Origin: Bryobacterales bacterium KBS 96
GTDB lineage: Bacteria; Acidobacteriota; Terriglobia; Bryobacterales; Bryobacteraceae
Direction of reading: 5' to 3'
Length of the DNA stretch: 64,000 nt
Assembly: GCA_000381625.1 (NCBI GenBank)
Contig: KB906767.1
Span: forward strand, 6,182,462-6,246,461
A program made the position numbers and the translations under genes. Each line of letters starts with the position of its first letter. The first letter of the stretch is position 1. Positions 50,692 to 60,121 of this stretch are shown in pieces. The notes below the pieces were generated by a model that searched no databases, was not told the DNA's origin, and saw only the letters and a list, made by a program, of their open reading frames with translations.

Positions 50692-52725
50692 CTAAGTGAC
50701 ATTGGCCTCCACACGGCGCGCAATCAGCAGAGTCATATCGTCCGGCATTTCGTCGGCTGCATGCCAGTTGCGCACGGCGTCAATAATGCCGCCGATGATC
50801 GCCGAGTCGTCCTGATGGCGGCTCCGCTTCACAATCTCGATCAGGCGATCTTCTCCAAACATTTCGCCGTAAGCGTTTTCCGGCTCCGTGATTCCGTCCG
50901 TGTAGCAAATCAGCAGGTCGCCGGGCTCCAGCAATACCTTACTTTCGTTGTAGACGGAAAACGGAAAGGCGCCCACGACCGTGCCATTGATGTCCAGAAG
51001 AGATGCGGAGTTTTTGCGAATCAAAATGGGCGGCAGATGTCCCGCATTTGTGTATGTCAAAGTCCCGGTTATCTCATCGAACAGTCCGAAAAAGAAAGTC
51101 GTATATTTCTCGGGCGCGGTATGCGCATAGACCTGCCGGTTGAGCTCCGATACCACTCGCGCGGCATCCAGCAAGCCGACGCTCCCGTGATCGAGTCGCT
51201 CGGCCGCCGCGCTGGTTTGCGCCCGCAACGCGGCCTGAACCGTGGCCATCAATAATGCGGCCGAGATGCCCTTTCCAGCGACATCTCCAATGCAAAACGC
51301 AAGCTTGTCCGTGTGTACCGGCTCATAATCGTAATAATCGCCTGAGACCACCCGCGCGGGATCGCAGCAGACGGTCAGGCGCAATCCACGTTGTGGAGGC
51401 GCAATCTTCGGGTATAGCTGCATTTGCACTTCACGGGCAATCTCAAGTTCAGCCTGCAGCCGCTCTTTTTCTTTCTCGACAGATAAGAGACGCTCCAGAT
51501 TGCCGGTCATCTGGTTGAACGATGTGGTCAGCTCGCCGATTTGATCCCCTCCGCGAACCGGAATCCGGTGACGGAAGTCTCCATAGATAACCCGCCGCGT
51601 GCCCTCGTACAATTCATTGACCGCGCGCATGATTCTGCGCGAGAGGGACACTCCGATGACAAGCGCGACGATTTCCACCAGGAGGAACAGGATCGCGACC
51701 GCGATCATGGCGCCGACCAGGACCGATCGCAATTGATCTGTTCCGGTGAAGATTGCGGAGAGCACGGCGGACGGACGGCTCCTTACCAGCAGCACCGCCG
51801 AGTATTTGCGGTTCGGATCGTTCCAGTCGTAGTGCGGATAAAACGCCACCCAGGGGACATCGATGTCGAAGCGATTTATGGGCGGAGGAATAACGCCCGC
51901 ATTGTGGATCGCGAGAGGATGCGGCTGAGGCTTGGTATCTTTTCCCGGCTTCCGGCTGGGCTGCCAACCACGCTGTTTCTCAAAAGAGAAACTATCGAAA
52001 TTCTCGCCGCGATGAGGCGTTTCCGTGAGAACAATCTGTCCAAGGTTGGGCACCAGGTCCGCGATCAACGCATCCGTTAGCGGCGCGAGAGCCGTAATGG
52101 TTTCACCGGGTTTCACAATATGGGACCAGCCATAGAACTTGCCGTCGCGTTCGAGCAAGCCGTGCGCGGCCTGCCAGCCAGGTGGCAGATTCAAAGGCGG
52201 GCTGTCCGGCGGATAGCCGTGTTCACCACTCGCATCTGACGTATAAAGGCGAATGCCGGGAAAGCGCACCTTGAAGTACGCGAGAATGTTCGGCGCGGCA
52301 TACTTCCGGTCGTCCGGAGTAGTTTTCTCCAGGGCTTCCGCCGCCGCCTGGATTGTCCCCAGACGCCGGTCCAGTTCGGAGCTTGCAAGATGGATAGCTA
52401 GTTCGCTTGTCAGGGCCCATCCGCATAGCCCGACCAGCACGAGGATCAGCAGGATAGGCAACACACCGGTCAAGGCATATACCGTCAGCAGCCGGTTCCG
52501 CAGGCTCCAGAGGGACCGGCTCATCAAGTACCGCAGGGAACGGATGGCCAGCCAGATTCCGGTGACCGCAAGGACAATGATGTCGAGCACCAGAAAGAAT
52601 CCGGTGTTCCCGGCCAGCAGCAGTACGATGAACAACGCCAGCGCGATCGCAAAGATCAGGCCAACACGTCCCACGCTGCCATAGAGGTTCCGCATTGATG
52701 CCCGCATGCGATTCGAATCGGCCAT
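50692..52725 (-). CDS. Membrane sensor with HAMP and PP2C/SpoIIE phosphatase domain (RsbU-like)
   Basis: 677 residues. Several N-terminal membrane segments (~15-75 and ~85-115) are followed by a sensor region (~120-325), another helix, a HAMP domain (~355-410: 'ISRRIMRAVNEL...GDFRHRIPV') and a coiled-coil linker ('EKERLQAELEIAREVQMQLYP'). The SpoIIE phosphatase domain follows, with metal-binding 'VVSGDYYDY' and 'FCIGDVAGKGISAALLMA'. Such proteins dephosphorylate anti-sigma-factor antagonists in stress signalling. No rsbW or rsbV genes are adjacent. Confidence 0.9.
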   Translation of the reverse strand: MADSNRMRASMRNLYGSVGRVGLIFAIALALFIVLLLAGNTGFFLVLDIIVLAVTGIWLAIRSLRYLMSRSLWSLRNRLLTVYALTGVLPILLILVLVGLCGWALTSELAIHLASSELDRRLGTIQAAAEALEKTTPDDRKYAAPNILAYFKVRFPGIRLYTSDASGEHGYPPDSPPLNLPPGWQAAHGLLERDGKFYGWSHIVKPGETITALAPLTDALIADLVPNLGQIVLTETPHRGENFDSFSFEKQRGWQPSRKPGKDTKPQPHPLAIHNAGVIPPPINRFDIDVPWVAFYPHYDWNDPNRKYSAVLLVRSRPSAVLSAIFTGTDQLRSVLVGAMIAVAILFLLVEIVALVIGVSLSRRIMRAVNELYEGTRRVIYGDFRHRIPVRGGDQIGELTTSFNQMTGNLERLLSVEKEKERLQAELEIAREVQMQLYPKIAPPQRGLRLTVCCDPARVVSGDYYDYEPVHTDKLAFCIGDVAGKGISAALLMATVQAALRAQTSAAAERLDHGSVGLLDAARVVSELNRQVYAHTAPEKYTTFFFGLFDEITGTLTYTNAGHLPPILIRKNSASLLDINGTVVGAFPFSVYNESKVLLEPGDLLICYTDGITEPENAYGEMFGEDRLIEIVKRSRHQDDSAIIGGIIDAVRNWHAADEMPDDMTLLIARRVEANVT

Positions 52726-52754
52726 ATTCTACTGCTCTCGCGGTGCTTGCATTC

Positions 52755-53552
52755 TCAGGATAGCCGTGAGCGCGCGATCTCGGGCGCTTCCTCGCTCTTC
52801 GGCAGCGTCTCTTCGGGCTCCAGGTAGTACTTCGTCAAGCCTTCCTTCAGTATTTGCAACGCGGTCGCGGGATCGTCCGCGAATCGGAAAAGATCCAAAT
52901 CCGATTCCGCGATCATGCCGTGATCCACCAGCGCCTGCCAGTTGATGACCTCGTTCCAGAACTTCGAGCCATACAGCACAATCAGGATTTTGCCCTCGAG
53001 CTTTTTGGTTTGCGCAAGCGTCAGGATTTCGCCCATTTCGTCCAAGGTCCCAAAGCCGCCCGGAAAGACGACCAGCGCCTTCGCAAGGTAGGCGAACCAG
53101 AACTTGCGCATGAAGAAGTAATGAAATTCGAACGACAACTCCGGCGTAATGTAAGGATTTGGCCGCTGTTCGAAGGGCAAGCCAATGTTGAGGCCGACGG
53201 TTTTGCCGCCTGCTTCGTAGGCTCCTCGATTCGCCGCCTCCATGATGCCCGGACCGCCCCCTGAGCAAACGACAAACCTGTTCATGCTCTGGTTCAAACT
53301 GGCGGACCATTCCGTGACCAGGCGTGCGAGCTCGCGTGCTTCTTCGTAATACTTGCCCAGCGGGCCATCTTCTTTCAGGCGCGCCGACCCGAAAAATACG
53401 ATCGTGTCCTGGATCTTTTCTTCTTCCAGATGCACCAACGGCCAGAGGTATTCGGAAAGGATTCGCAGCGGACGCGCCTCATGACTTTCGATGAAAGCGT
53501 CGTCCTTATACGCTACGGGGCGATGGAAATAGTCTGGTGGGACCGTGGCCAT
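52755..53552 (-). CDS. LOG-family protein (putative cytokinin riboside 5'-monophosphate phosphoribohydrolase)
   Basis: 265 residues, the longer form of the LOG/TIGR00730 family. Core motifs are 'IVFFGSARLKEDGP', 'VVCSGGGPGIMEAANRGA' (~95-112) and 'VVFPGGFGTLDEMGEILTL' (~162-180), the PGGxGTxxE nucleotide-binding and catalytic signature. Such enzymes hydrolyse nucleoside monophosphates. It is sometimes annotated as lysine decarboxylase, which is incorrect for the family. It lies 29 bases upstream of the phosphatase gene on the same strand. Confidence 0.9.
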   Translation of the reverse strand: MATVPPDYFHRPVAYKDDAFIESHEARPLRILSEYLWPLVHLEEEKIQDTIVFFGSARLKEDGPLGKYYEEARELARLVTEWSASLNQSMNRFVVCSGGGPGIMEAANRGAYEAGGKTVGLNIGLPFEQRPNPYITPELSFEFHYFFMRKFWFAYLAKALVVFPGGFGTLDEMGEILTLAQTKKLEGKILIVLYGSKFWNEVINWQALVDHGMIAESDLDLFRFADDPATALQILKEGLTKYYLEPEETLPKSEEAPEIARSRLS

Positions 53553-53611
53553 AAATAAATGCGTTTACCCAATCACGGAGTACACCGTCCCAGAATACTG
53601 GACCGCTGGAT

Positions 53612-54661
53612 TTACTCGGGTTCGCCGCCCGCATTGGGGCTGTTCCGGTTACGCATCTGGCGGTCGAGTTGACGCACCAGTTTCCACATTTCGGGCAATT
53701 TGGTGAACGCGGTGCAGGCTCGTAGCCAATCCCGGACTTCGAATGCGGGCGAGCCGCCGACTACCGTATTTTCCGGAACGTCATGTCCTACTCCCGCCTG
53801 TGCATACACGGTCGCTCCCTTGTGAATGGTGATGTGTCCGGCCGAGCCGGATTGCCCGGCCATAATGACATTCGCCTCGAGAATTGTGCTGCCGGCCAGC
53901 CCGGCCTGTGCGCAGATGATGTTATCTTCGCCGACGATGCACCCGTGGCCGATTTGGACTAGGCTGTCGATCTTAGCTCCCCGTTTTACTCTTGTTTCGC
54001 CCATGCTGGCACGGTCCACGGACGTAAGGGTCTGTATTTCGACGTCGTCCTCAATCACTGTCACGCCCGACTGAACAATTTTGAATTGGGATCCGTCGGC
54101 ATGTTTGGCGAACCCGAAGCCGTCTCCGCCCACGACCACCCCGTTGTGCAGGGTCACTCGATCGCCAATTCGGCAGAACTCGCGAACCGACGAGTGCGAA
54201 TGAGCGGTGAAATTGTCGCCGATCGTGCAGCCATCGTAAATCACTGCGTGTGGGTAAATCGCCGCATGCGCGCCTATCGTAACGTTCTCCCCGATAACGG
54301 CATAAGCGCCGACTGAGGCCCCCGCGCCGACCCTGGAGGAAGGTGCAATAATCGCGGTCGGATGAATGCCAGGTTTCTGCTTGGGAGGCTGATAAAAGAT
54401 CGCCAGCGCGCGGGCAAAGTCGTAATAAGGATTCCCGGAAATCAGTGTGGCGGCGGCGATCCCGGCCAGCCGCTCGGTCGCAAATACAGCGGCGGCGCGA
54501 GTCTGTTTCACCTTCGGCGCATACTTCAGGTTTGCCAGGAAGGTGACTTCGCCGGGCCCGGCCTTTTCGAGCGTCGAAACGCCGGCAATTTGAATGCTCG
54601 GGTCGCCGGCGAGTTCACAGCCGAGTTGTTCGGCGAGAGCACCGAGAGAAATGGAGCGCAT
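53612..54661 (-). CDS. lpxD: UDP-3-O-(3-hydroxyacyl)glucosamine N-acyltransferase
   Basis: 349 residues, standard LpxD length. An N-terminal uridine-binding domain (~1-95) precedes a left-handed beta-helix of hexapeptide repeats (~100-290), with 'IGENVTIGAHAAIYPHAVI' (in pieces) and the catalytic-His region 'SLVQIGHGCIVGEDNII' (~230-246). The C-terminal helix is 'RACTAFTKLPEMWKLVRQLDRQ'. It adds the second acyl chain in lipid A synthesis. It is present alone, without lpxA, lpxB or fabZ neighbours, which is common in acidobacteria. Confidence 0.95.
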   Translation of the reverse strand: MRSISLGALAEQLGCELAGDPSIQIAGVSTLEKAGPGEVTFLANLKYAPKVKQTRAAAVFATERLAGIAAATLISGNPYYDFARALAIFYQPPKQKPGIHPTAIIAPSSRVGAGASVGAYAVIGENVTIGAHAAIYPHAVIYDGCTIGDNFTAHSHSSVREFCRIGDRVTLHNGVVVGGDGFGFAKHADGSQFKIVQSGVTVIEDDVEIQTLTSVDRASMGETRVKRGAKIDSLVQIGHGCIVGEDNIICAQAGLAGSTILEANVIMAGQSGSAGHITIHKGATVYAQAGVGHDVPENTVVGGSPAFEVRDWLRACTAFTKLPEMWKLVRQLDRQMRNRNSPNAGGEPE

Positions 54662-54679
54662 AGAACTAGATTAGAGAAC

Positions 54680-54775
54680 AGAGCCGCACGCGGTTGCGGA
54701 CGCCAGCTTGCTCACGCAAGGCGGCTCCGTGTGGAGGCAACTTGGAAACGGAGCCGCCGCACGCGAGCGCGGGGG
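54680..54775. repeat. Palindromic dispersed repeat
   Basis: GCGGCTCCGTGTGGAGGCAA, then 'CGGAGCCGCCGCACGCG', form a stem by GGCGGCTCCG/CGGAGCCGCC. A near-identical unit lies at 63786-63824 and a partial one near 31078. The gap between lpxD and the next gene contains nothing else. Confidence 0.6.
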
Positions 54776-54810
54776 ATGCGCGGTGCTTGGAAACGCCGGT
54801 TCGATCCACC

Positions 54811-55101
54811 CTACTTTGTAACCAGAGCGTGCTTTTCCCGGCAGGCGTTCGAGCAATAGTAGAACGTTTGATCGCCTAGCCGGCGTTGGAAAGCAGTGCT
54901 TTCCGCGACGAAGGTACCGCAAACCGGATCGCGGTGCAGATCGCCGCCGAGTTGCGCGCTCGACTGACGGCCTTTCGCCCGCGGTGGCGCGTCCGGACGC
55001 CCCGCAAAGTTCCCGAAACTCTTCATCACCGCGCCGACCACCGATTTCACAATCGAGATCACGATGATGAGGAGAAGCGTGTACAGGATAAATCGAAACA
55101 T
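54811..55101 (-). CDS. Small membrane-anchored YHS/TRASH-like protein
   Basis: 96 residues. An N-terminal hydrophobic helix ('FILYTLLLIIVISIVKSVV') leads to a short linker and a C-terminal Cys-rich module 'DPVCGTFVAESTAF' with 'FYYCSNACREKHAL'. The CxG...YYCSxxCxxxH pattern matches YHS/TRASH metal-binding modules, as in PP0621-like proteins. It may bind copper or another soft metal at the membrane. It stands alone, with a strong terminator just upstream. Confidence 0.8.
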   Translation of the reverse strand: MFRFILYTLLLIIVISIVKSVVGAVMKSFGNFAGRPDAPPRAKGRQSSAQLGGDLHRDPVCGTFVAESTAFQRRLGDQTFYYCSNACREKHALVTK

Positions 55102-55123
55102 CTGCGGCTACTACCACAATACA

Positions 55124-55161
55124 AAGAAAGGTGAGGCAGCCGGGACCGCCTCACCTTTCTT
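55124..55161 (-). terminator. Strong hairpin terminator
   Basis: AAGAAAGGTGAGGC/GCCTCACCTTTCTT forms a perfect 14-bp stem with a 10-base loop, located 21 bases after the TPR gene stop. On the minus strand the T-rich stem end is followed by TGTATTG. It should end transcription of the TPR gene before the YHS gene. Confidence 0.8.
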
Positions 55162-55181
55162 GACGCAAAGCTGCGCGCGAA

Positions 55182-56336
55182 TTACTGCTTTTTCTTGGTT
55201 TTCGACTTCGAGGCGCTGGGAGCTTTGTACGTCGTATTCACGGAAGAGCCGAGTTGGGTCAACATATCCTTTGACGATTGCGCGTACGGACCATCCGGCT
55301 TTAAATCCAGGTATTTCTGGAATTGATCGGCGGTGCCTTCCGGCGGCGTGATCTTTCCGCTCGAATCCACCTGCGCTTTTGCCATCAGGCAGATGCCGTA
55401 TTGATAATGGGCGTCGGCATAGTTCGGGTCGGCATCGATCGCCTTCTTAAAGAAATCCGCGGCTTCGTCCGATTTCCCGGTGTTGACCAGATTCGCGCCG
55501 AGATTGTAGTATGCCTTCGCCGCCATCTGCGGGTCGAGCTGAGCCGCCTTTGTCAATGCCTCTGTCGCTTCCGGAATCTTGCCTTCCGCGCCGTAAACGT
55601 TGCCGAGTTGGTTGTACAACGCCGCATCGTCCGGTTTCAATGCTAGGGCTTTTTTGTAGGCTTCGGCAGCCTTATCCAATGTTGCGTTGCGTTGCGTTGC
55701 AGGCTGCGACATGCCCCACTGATACTCCACATCCCCCAGGCCCGCCCAAATCGCGATCTGATTCGGATCGATCTCGCCGGCCTTTTGGAAATGTTGCTCA
55801 GCCGTCGCGTAATCCTTGGCCTGCGCGGCCGTTTTGGCCGCATTGAACTCGTCGTTCAACGCTTTGTTCTTCTTGATTGACTCCGACTGCTCCTTCATCT
55901 GCTTTTCGAGAGCAGCCTTTTGTTCGGCGCTTAGACCGCGCTCCTGCTCTTTTGTCAACGTGCCGCTTTGGGCCGCCTGCTGCATCGCAGCCTGTTGCTG
56001 TTGAGCTTTTTGTGCGTCGAAATCAACCACGGTCGTGTCGCCGTATTTCGATCGGACGCCCTTAACGGAGTCGACGACTTTGCCGTCGATCTCGCAGTTG
56101 ATGTCATATGTTCCGAGCGGCAGGCCGGTGTAGAACCAGTGGCCTTTCTTGTCGGACTTCACTTGGTAATGGCCTTTGATGTCGGTGCGCTGCAGTTTGA
56201 TGAGAGCGCCTTTTACCGGCTGGCCGTCTGTTCCTTTGACGTGTCCTTCAAGTGTGGTCACCTGAGCCCACGCTGCGCTGGCGCACAGCAAAATGAACCC
56301 GGCGAACAGAAGGAGACGCCGCAACTGGACGAGCAT
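55182..56336 (-). CDS. Exported TPR protein with carboxypeptidase-regulatory-like domain
   Basis: 384 residues. Signal peptide (LRRLLLFAGFILLCASAAWAQ), then an Ig-like carboxypeptidase regulatory domain (~28-105: 'LEGHVKGTDGQPVKGALIKL', 'GTYDINCEIDGK', in pieces). A Gln/Lys/Glu-rich coiled coil (~110-160) leads to TPR repeats (~165-355), including 'GLGDVEYQWGM', 'LYNQLGNVYGAEGKIPEATE' and 'AKAYYNLGANLVNTGKSDEA' (in pieces). The tail is Lys/Ser-rich. Probably a periplasmic scaffold; partner unknown. Confidence 0.82.
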   Translation of the reverse strand: MLVQLRRLLLFAGFILLCASAAWAQVTTLEGHVKGTDGQPVKGALIKLQRTDIKGHYQVKSDKKGHWFYTGLPLGTYDINCEIDGKVVDSVKGVRSKYGDTTVVDFDAQKAQQQQAAMQQAAQSGTLTKEQERGLSAEQKAALEKQMKEQSESIKKNKALNDEFNAAKTAAQAKDYATAEQHFQKAGEIDPNQIAIWAGLGDVEYQWGMSQPATQRNATLDKAAEAYKKALALKPDDAALYNQLGNVYGAEGKIPEATEALTKAAQLDPQMAAKAYYNLGANLVNTGKSDEAADFFKKAIDADPNYADAHYQYGICLMAKAQVDSSGKITPPEGTADQFQKYLDLKPDGPYAQSSKDMLTQLGSSVNTTYKAPSASKSKTKKKQ

Positions 56337-56538
56337 ATCGATCCACCTCTAATACGTATTCTGGAATAAGAATACTACACAAAAGGACGGGCGCTGGAGC
56401 GGGCGTGTTACCAGGCGCGGCAAATGGCGCGGAACCTACAAAGCACTTGCTCGTATCCTGAGCAGGGCATGGCACATCTGACTACTAGGCCTTTTTATCA
56501 GGCCGGGCATACGGTCGTTCAGTTTCGGGTGTAGAGTT

Positions 56539-57435
56539 ATGATGGGATCAACTAGGGGTGTCTTTTTTTTGAGGAGTTTGCCGGTCGTTGCGGTGCTATT
56601 TGCGCTTTCTTTCCCGCTATTTAGCGCGGCAGCCTTCGCGCAGGTCAATCCAAAAGCGGAAGAGCTTTATAGCAGGACAGAGTACGAATCGTCACTCGCG
56701 CTGCTGGATAAGAACAGCGGGGATGGCGCGGTCAACAATTTGATCGGCCGCGACTACTTCATGATGGGAGATTTCAAAAAGGCGGTGGATTTCTTTGGCA
56801 ACGCGGCGGCTATCGATCCAACGAACAGCAACTACGCGCTATGGCTAGGCCGCGGCTGGGGCCGCCGGGCGGAGACGTCCACCCCTTTGCTGGCCCCGGT
56901 GTACGCCTCGAAAGCCCGGCAATGGTTTGAAAAGTCCGTTCAGCTTAACAACCGCAACCAGGAAGCGCTCAGCGATTTGTTCGATTACTATCTGGAAGCT
57001 CCCGGGTTCCTCGGTGGCGGCTTTGACAAGGCTCAGCGCGTGGCCGCTCAGATTGCAAGCATCGATGCGGCGGAAGGTTATTTTGCGCGCGCTCGCCTCG
57101 CCGAGCAGCGGCGCGAATACGAAACGGCTGAGTCGCAGTTGCGACATGCCATTGCGCTCGCCCCGCTCCAAGTCGGCCGCGTGCTGGACCTTGCCAAATT
57201 TTTGGCAAAGCAGGGCCGGGTACAAGAGAGCGATGCGCTGTTCAACAAGGCGGACCAGATGGCCCCGAACACACCCAAGGTATGGTATGCCCGCGCCGAT
57301 GCGCTGATTAAGCAAAAGCGGAACCTGGTGGAAGCGAGAGAACTGCTCCAAAAATACCTGCAGTCTCAGGTCACGCCGGACGATCCTTCGAAGCACGATG
57401 CGGAACGGCTCCTGAAGCAGGCCAACGGAGCGTAA
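56539..57435 (+). CDS. Exported TPR protein
   Basis: 298 residues with a signal peptide (LPVVAVLFALSFPLFSAAAFAQ). The mature part is TPR-like helical repeats: 'LIGRDYFMMGDFKKAVDFFG', 'NSNYALWLGRGWGRRAE' and 'RARLAEQRREYETAESQLRH' (in pieces). It shares the general layout of the divergent TPR gene at 55182. It is followed after 80 bases by a MacB-type permease gene on the same strand, so it could be an accessory of that exporter. No enzymatic motif. Confidence 0.8.
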   Translation: MMGSTRGVFFLRSLPVVAVLFALSFPLFSAAAFAQVNPKAEELYSRTEYESSLALLDKNSGDGAVNNLIGRDYFMMGDFKKAVDFFGNAAAIDPTNSNYALWLGRGWGRRAETSTPLLAPVYASKARQWFEKSVQLNNRNQEALSDLFDYYLEAPGFLGGGFDKAQRVAAQIASIDAAEGYFARARLAEQRREYETAESQLRHAIALAPLQVGRVLDLAKFLAKQGRVQESDALFNKADQMAPNTPKVWYARADALIKQKRNLVEARELLQKYLQSQVTPDDPSKHDAERLLKQANGA

Positions 57436-57515
57436 TGGCGTCTATGCGGCTGGAACAGAACCGCGCGGTATTGGCGGGCGGCGGAGCCGGGCGCACCCGG
57501 GCCGGACAGTAGCGT

Positions 57516-58718
57516 ATGGAATACGCAGAGGCTGTCCGGTTTAGTCTTCAATCGCTTAAATCGAACCCTCTTCGCACCTTCCTGACCGCTCTCGGACTCA
57601 TTATCGGGAATGCGTCGGTCATTCTGGTCGTAACCATTTCGCTCGTCGGCAAGGACTTTATCCTCGATCAGATTCGAGGCATCGGCTCCAACCTGGTCTA
57701 CGCGAATTACGAGATGTCGGGGTCCAATTACGCCGCTGCGGAAGCCGACTTCATTAAGATCGCCGACCTCAACGCAATCCGCGACGCTCTTGGTTCGGAG
57801 ATTGTCGCCGCCACGGGCGTGATGCAGACAAGCAGCCGCATCGTGATCAATGGCCGAGAGCGGGATGTCACCATCAACGGCACGGACGACCAGTACGCAA
57901 GGGTCCGCAACATCGTGCTTGTGGCCGGCCGCAAGTTCGACCCGAGCGATATCCAGTTACGGGAGCGGGTCGCAATGATCACCGAAAAACTCGCTCTTCG
58001 TTTATTTCCCTCCGCTACCGCGGCCGTCGGACAAAGCGTGAGGCTTTTCCAACTCAAGTTCAGCATCATTGGCGTTTTTAAGGAAAAGACCAGCACGTTC
58101 GGTATATCCGAGATTACAGACGACACCGTGATGATTCCGATCACGGTGGCGAAATATTTTCTCCCCTATGAACGGGTGGACCCGCTCTATATCCAGGTGC
58201 GTTACGCGGAAAACGTGCCGCGCGTGACGCGTGAAGTGAAGCAGATTCTCGAGGCCCGTCATCGTCCCGGCGCCCGGTACAGCGTCGCGAATCTATCCGC
58301 AATCCTGGATGCGGCGAAATCAATCGCGCTGATTCTCGAAATTGTGTTAATTGTCGTCTCGGCGCTCGCCCTCATCATTTCCGGCATCGGCATTATGAAC
58401 ATCATGCTGGTGACCGTGACGGAACGAACGCGGGAAATCGGCCTGCGTAAAGCGGTCGGAGCATCGAGGAAAGAAGTTCTCGGGCAGTTTCTGACCGAGT
58501 CCATCATGATCAGTGTCGGCGGCGGATTCATCGGCATTCTCATCGGTATTGCCGCCCCGCTCAGCGTCAGTCTGCTGACGAGCGTCAAAATTCCGATCTC
58601 GTCCCTCTCCATTGTGATCGCCTTTGCGGCCTCGGTATCCGTGGGCGTCGGGTTCGGCATGCTTCCAGCAAACCGGGCAGCCAACCTGAACCCGACGGAA
58701 GCGCTCCGGTACGAATAA
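57516..58718 (+). CDS. ABC transporter permease, MacB/FtsX type
   Basis: 400 residues. An N-terminal membrane helix ('LRTFLTALGLIIGNASVILVV', in pieces) precedes a MacB-like periplasmic core (~45-240), then three C-terminal helices of the FtsX domain. The latter has 'ISGIGIMNIMLVTVTERTREIGLRKAVGASR' (in pieces), the family signature. MacB-type permeases drive mechanical transport of peptides, lipoproteins or toxins, with a separate ATPase. No ATPase or membrane-fusion gene is adjacent in this window, so the partner must be elsewhere. Confidence 0.9.
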   Translation: MEYAEAVRFSLQSLKSNPLRTFLTALGLIIGNASVILVVTISLVGKDFILDQIRGIGSNLVYANYEMSGSNYAAAEADFIKIADLNAIRDALGSEIVAATGVMQTSSRIVINGRERDVTINGTDDQYARVRNIVLVAGRKFDPSDIQLRERVAMITEKLALRLFPSATAAVGQSVRLFQLKFSIIGVFKEKTSTFGISEITDDTVMIPITVAKYFLPYERVDPLYIQVRYAENVPRVTREVKQILEARHRPGARYSVANLSAILDAAKSIALILEIVLIVVSALALIISGIGIMNIMLVTVTERTREIGLRKAVGASRKEVLGQFLTESIMISVGGGFIGILIGIAAPLSVSLLTSVKIPISSLSIVIAFAASVSVGVGFGMLPANRAANLNPTEALRYE

Positions 58719-58777
58719 TCCGAGGTCGTCCCGATGCCGGCAAGCACGCGCTTGCGGATAGTGATACAACAGAACGA

Positions 58778-60121
58778 ATGTCCAGCAAAGTTAACGTTAC
58801 CCGACGCGGCTTGCTCAGCTCCTTCGGCGCGGCAGCCGCGATTTCGTCGATATCTCCCGCACCCCTGTTTGCACAGCCGGAGAACACCGGGCCGGCCACG
58901 TCGACGGTCGCTGATCGCGACCGCCGCATGAAATGGTGGCACGAAGCGCGTTTCGGAATGTTCGTCCATTTCGGGCTTTACAGCGTGCTCGGACGGCACG
59001 AGTGGGCCATGGAAGAGGAAGGGATTCCGGTCGCCGAATACCAACAACTCGCGAAAGTTTTCAACCCGAAGCCTCATGCCGCGCGCGCCTGGGCAAAACT
59101 CGCCAAGCAGGCGGGCATGAAATACATGGTAATGACCACCAAACATCATGAGGGCTTCTGCAACTTCGATACAAAACTGACGAACTATTGCGCTCCGAAA
59201 CAGGCGGCCGGGCGCGACCTGGTTGCTGAGTACTACGAGGCAGCCCGCAGCGAAGGTCTGAACGTTGGCTTCTATTATTCGCTGATGGACTGGCATCACC
59301 CGGACGGCGCCCGCTGCGCGGATGATGAAGCCGCCCGCCGCCGGTTTGTCGATTACACGCATGGCCTCGTTCGCGAGCTATGCACGAACTACGGCAAGCT
59401 CGACATTCTCTGGTACGACGTCGCGTGGCCGCTTTCGCCAGAGGGCTGGGAATCGGTCAAGATGAACAAGATGGTGCGGCAGCTTCAGCCGGACATTCTC
59501 ATCAATAATCGCGCCAAGATTCCGGAAGATTTCACCACGCCGGAACAGCACATCCAGGCGTTTGCCGAACCTTGGGAATCGTGCATGACTATGAACGATA
59601 GCTGGGGCTATCAGGCTGCCGACGACGACTGGAAATCTCCAAAGACGATTACGCGGAATCTGGTTACCTGCGCGCGTGGATATGGCAATTATCTTTTGAA
59701 TATCGGGCCCAAAGGCGATGGCTCCATTCCCGACGAATCGGTCGAGGTTCTCACGAACGTTGGCCGGTGGATGGATAAGAACGCGGACCTGATCCATAAA
59801 GCGGAACTCTGCAAGGTCAGAAGCTCCAATTTCGCGAACTTCACACGAACCGGCAATAAGCTGTACGTTCACGTCCATTTCTGGCCGGGCCAGACGGTGG
59901 CCGTCGGCGGCTTGACGAACAGGGTGCTCTCGGCGAAGCTCTACCCCTCCGGGCAGCCGGTGCAATTTCATCAGGAAGATTTCCGAGTGCAGTTCTTGGG
60001 CCTGCCGGAGACTTCGCCCGACCCGCTGGTGAGCGTCATTGAAGTGGAATGCGATGGCGAGCCGAACCAGGACACGCTGAGCATTCGCAAGAACCGGAAG
60101 CGCGAAGGAGTTGGAATATAA
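58778..60121 (+). CDS. Alpha-L-fucosidase (GH29), exported
   Basis: 447 residues. The twin-arginine start 'TRRGLLSSFGAAAAI' suggests Tat export. The GH29 barrel shows 'RMKWWHEARFGMFVHFGLYSV' (in pieces), 'YMVMTTKHHEGFCNFDT', 'GFYYSLMDWHHPD' and the nucleophile region 'LDILWYDVAWP' (Asp in WYD, ~210-220). It releases terminal L-fucose from glycans. The window also carries fuconate dehydratase, a lactonase, a mutarotase and a fucose-isomerase-like gene, which together suit L-fucose use. The gene is not in an operon with them. Confidence 0.92.
   Translation: MSSKVNVTRRGLLSSFGAAAAISSISPAPLFAQPENTGPATSTVADRDRRMKWWHEARFGMFVHFGLYSVLGRHEWAMEEEGIPVAEYQQLAKVFNPKPHAARAWAKLAKQAGMKYMVMTTKHHEGFCNFDTKLTNYCAPKQAAGRDLVAEYYEAARSEGLNVGFYYSLMDWHHPDGARCADDEAARRRFVDYTHGLVRELCTNYGKLDILWYDVAWPLSPEGWESVKMNKMVRQLQPDILINNRAKIPEDFTTPEQHIQAFAEPWESCMTMNDSWGYQAADDDWKSPKTITRNLVTCARGYGNYLLNIGPKGDGSIPDESVEVLTNVGRWMDKNADLIHKAELCKVRSSNFANFTRTGNKLYVHVHFWPGQTVAVGGLTNRVLSAKLYPSGQPVQFHQEDFRVQFLGLPETSPDPLVSVIEVECDGEPNQDTLSIRKNRKREGVGI

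Noticed and set aside
58259-59362. Long minus-strand frame (367 codons)
   Set aside because: It lies antisense to the MacB-type permease and GH29 genes, both clear families on the plus strand.
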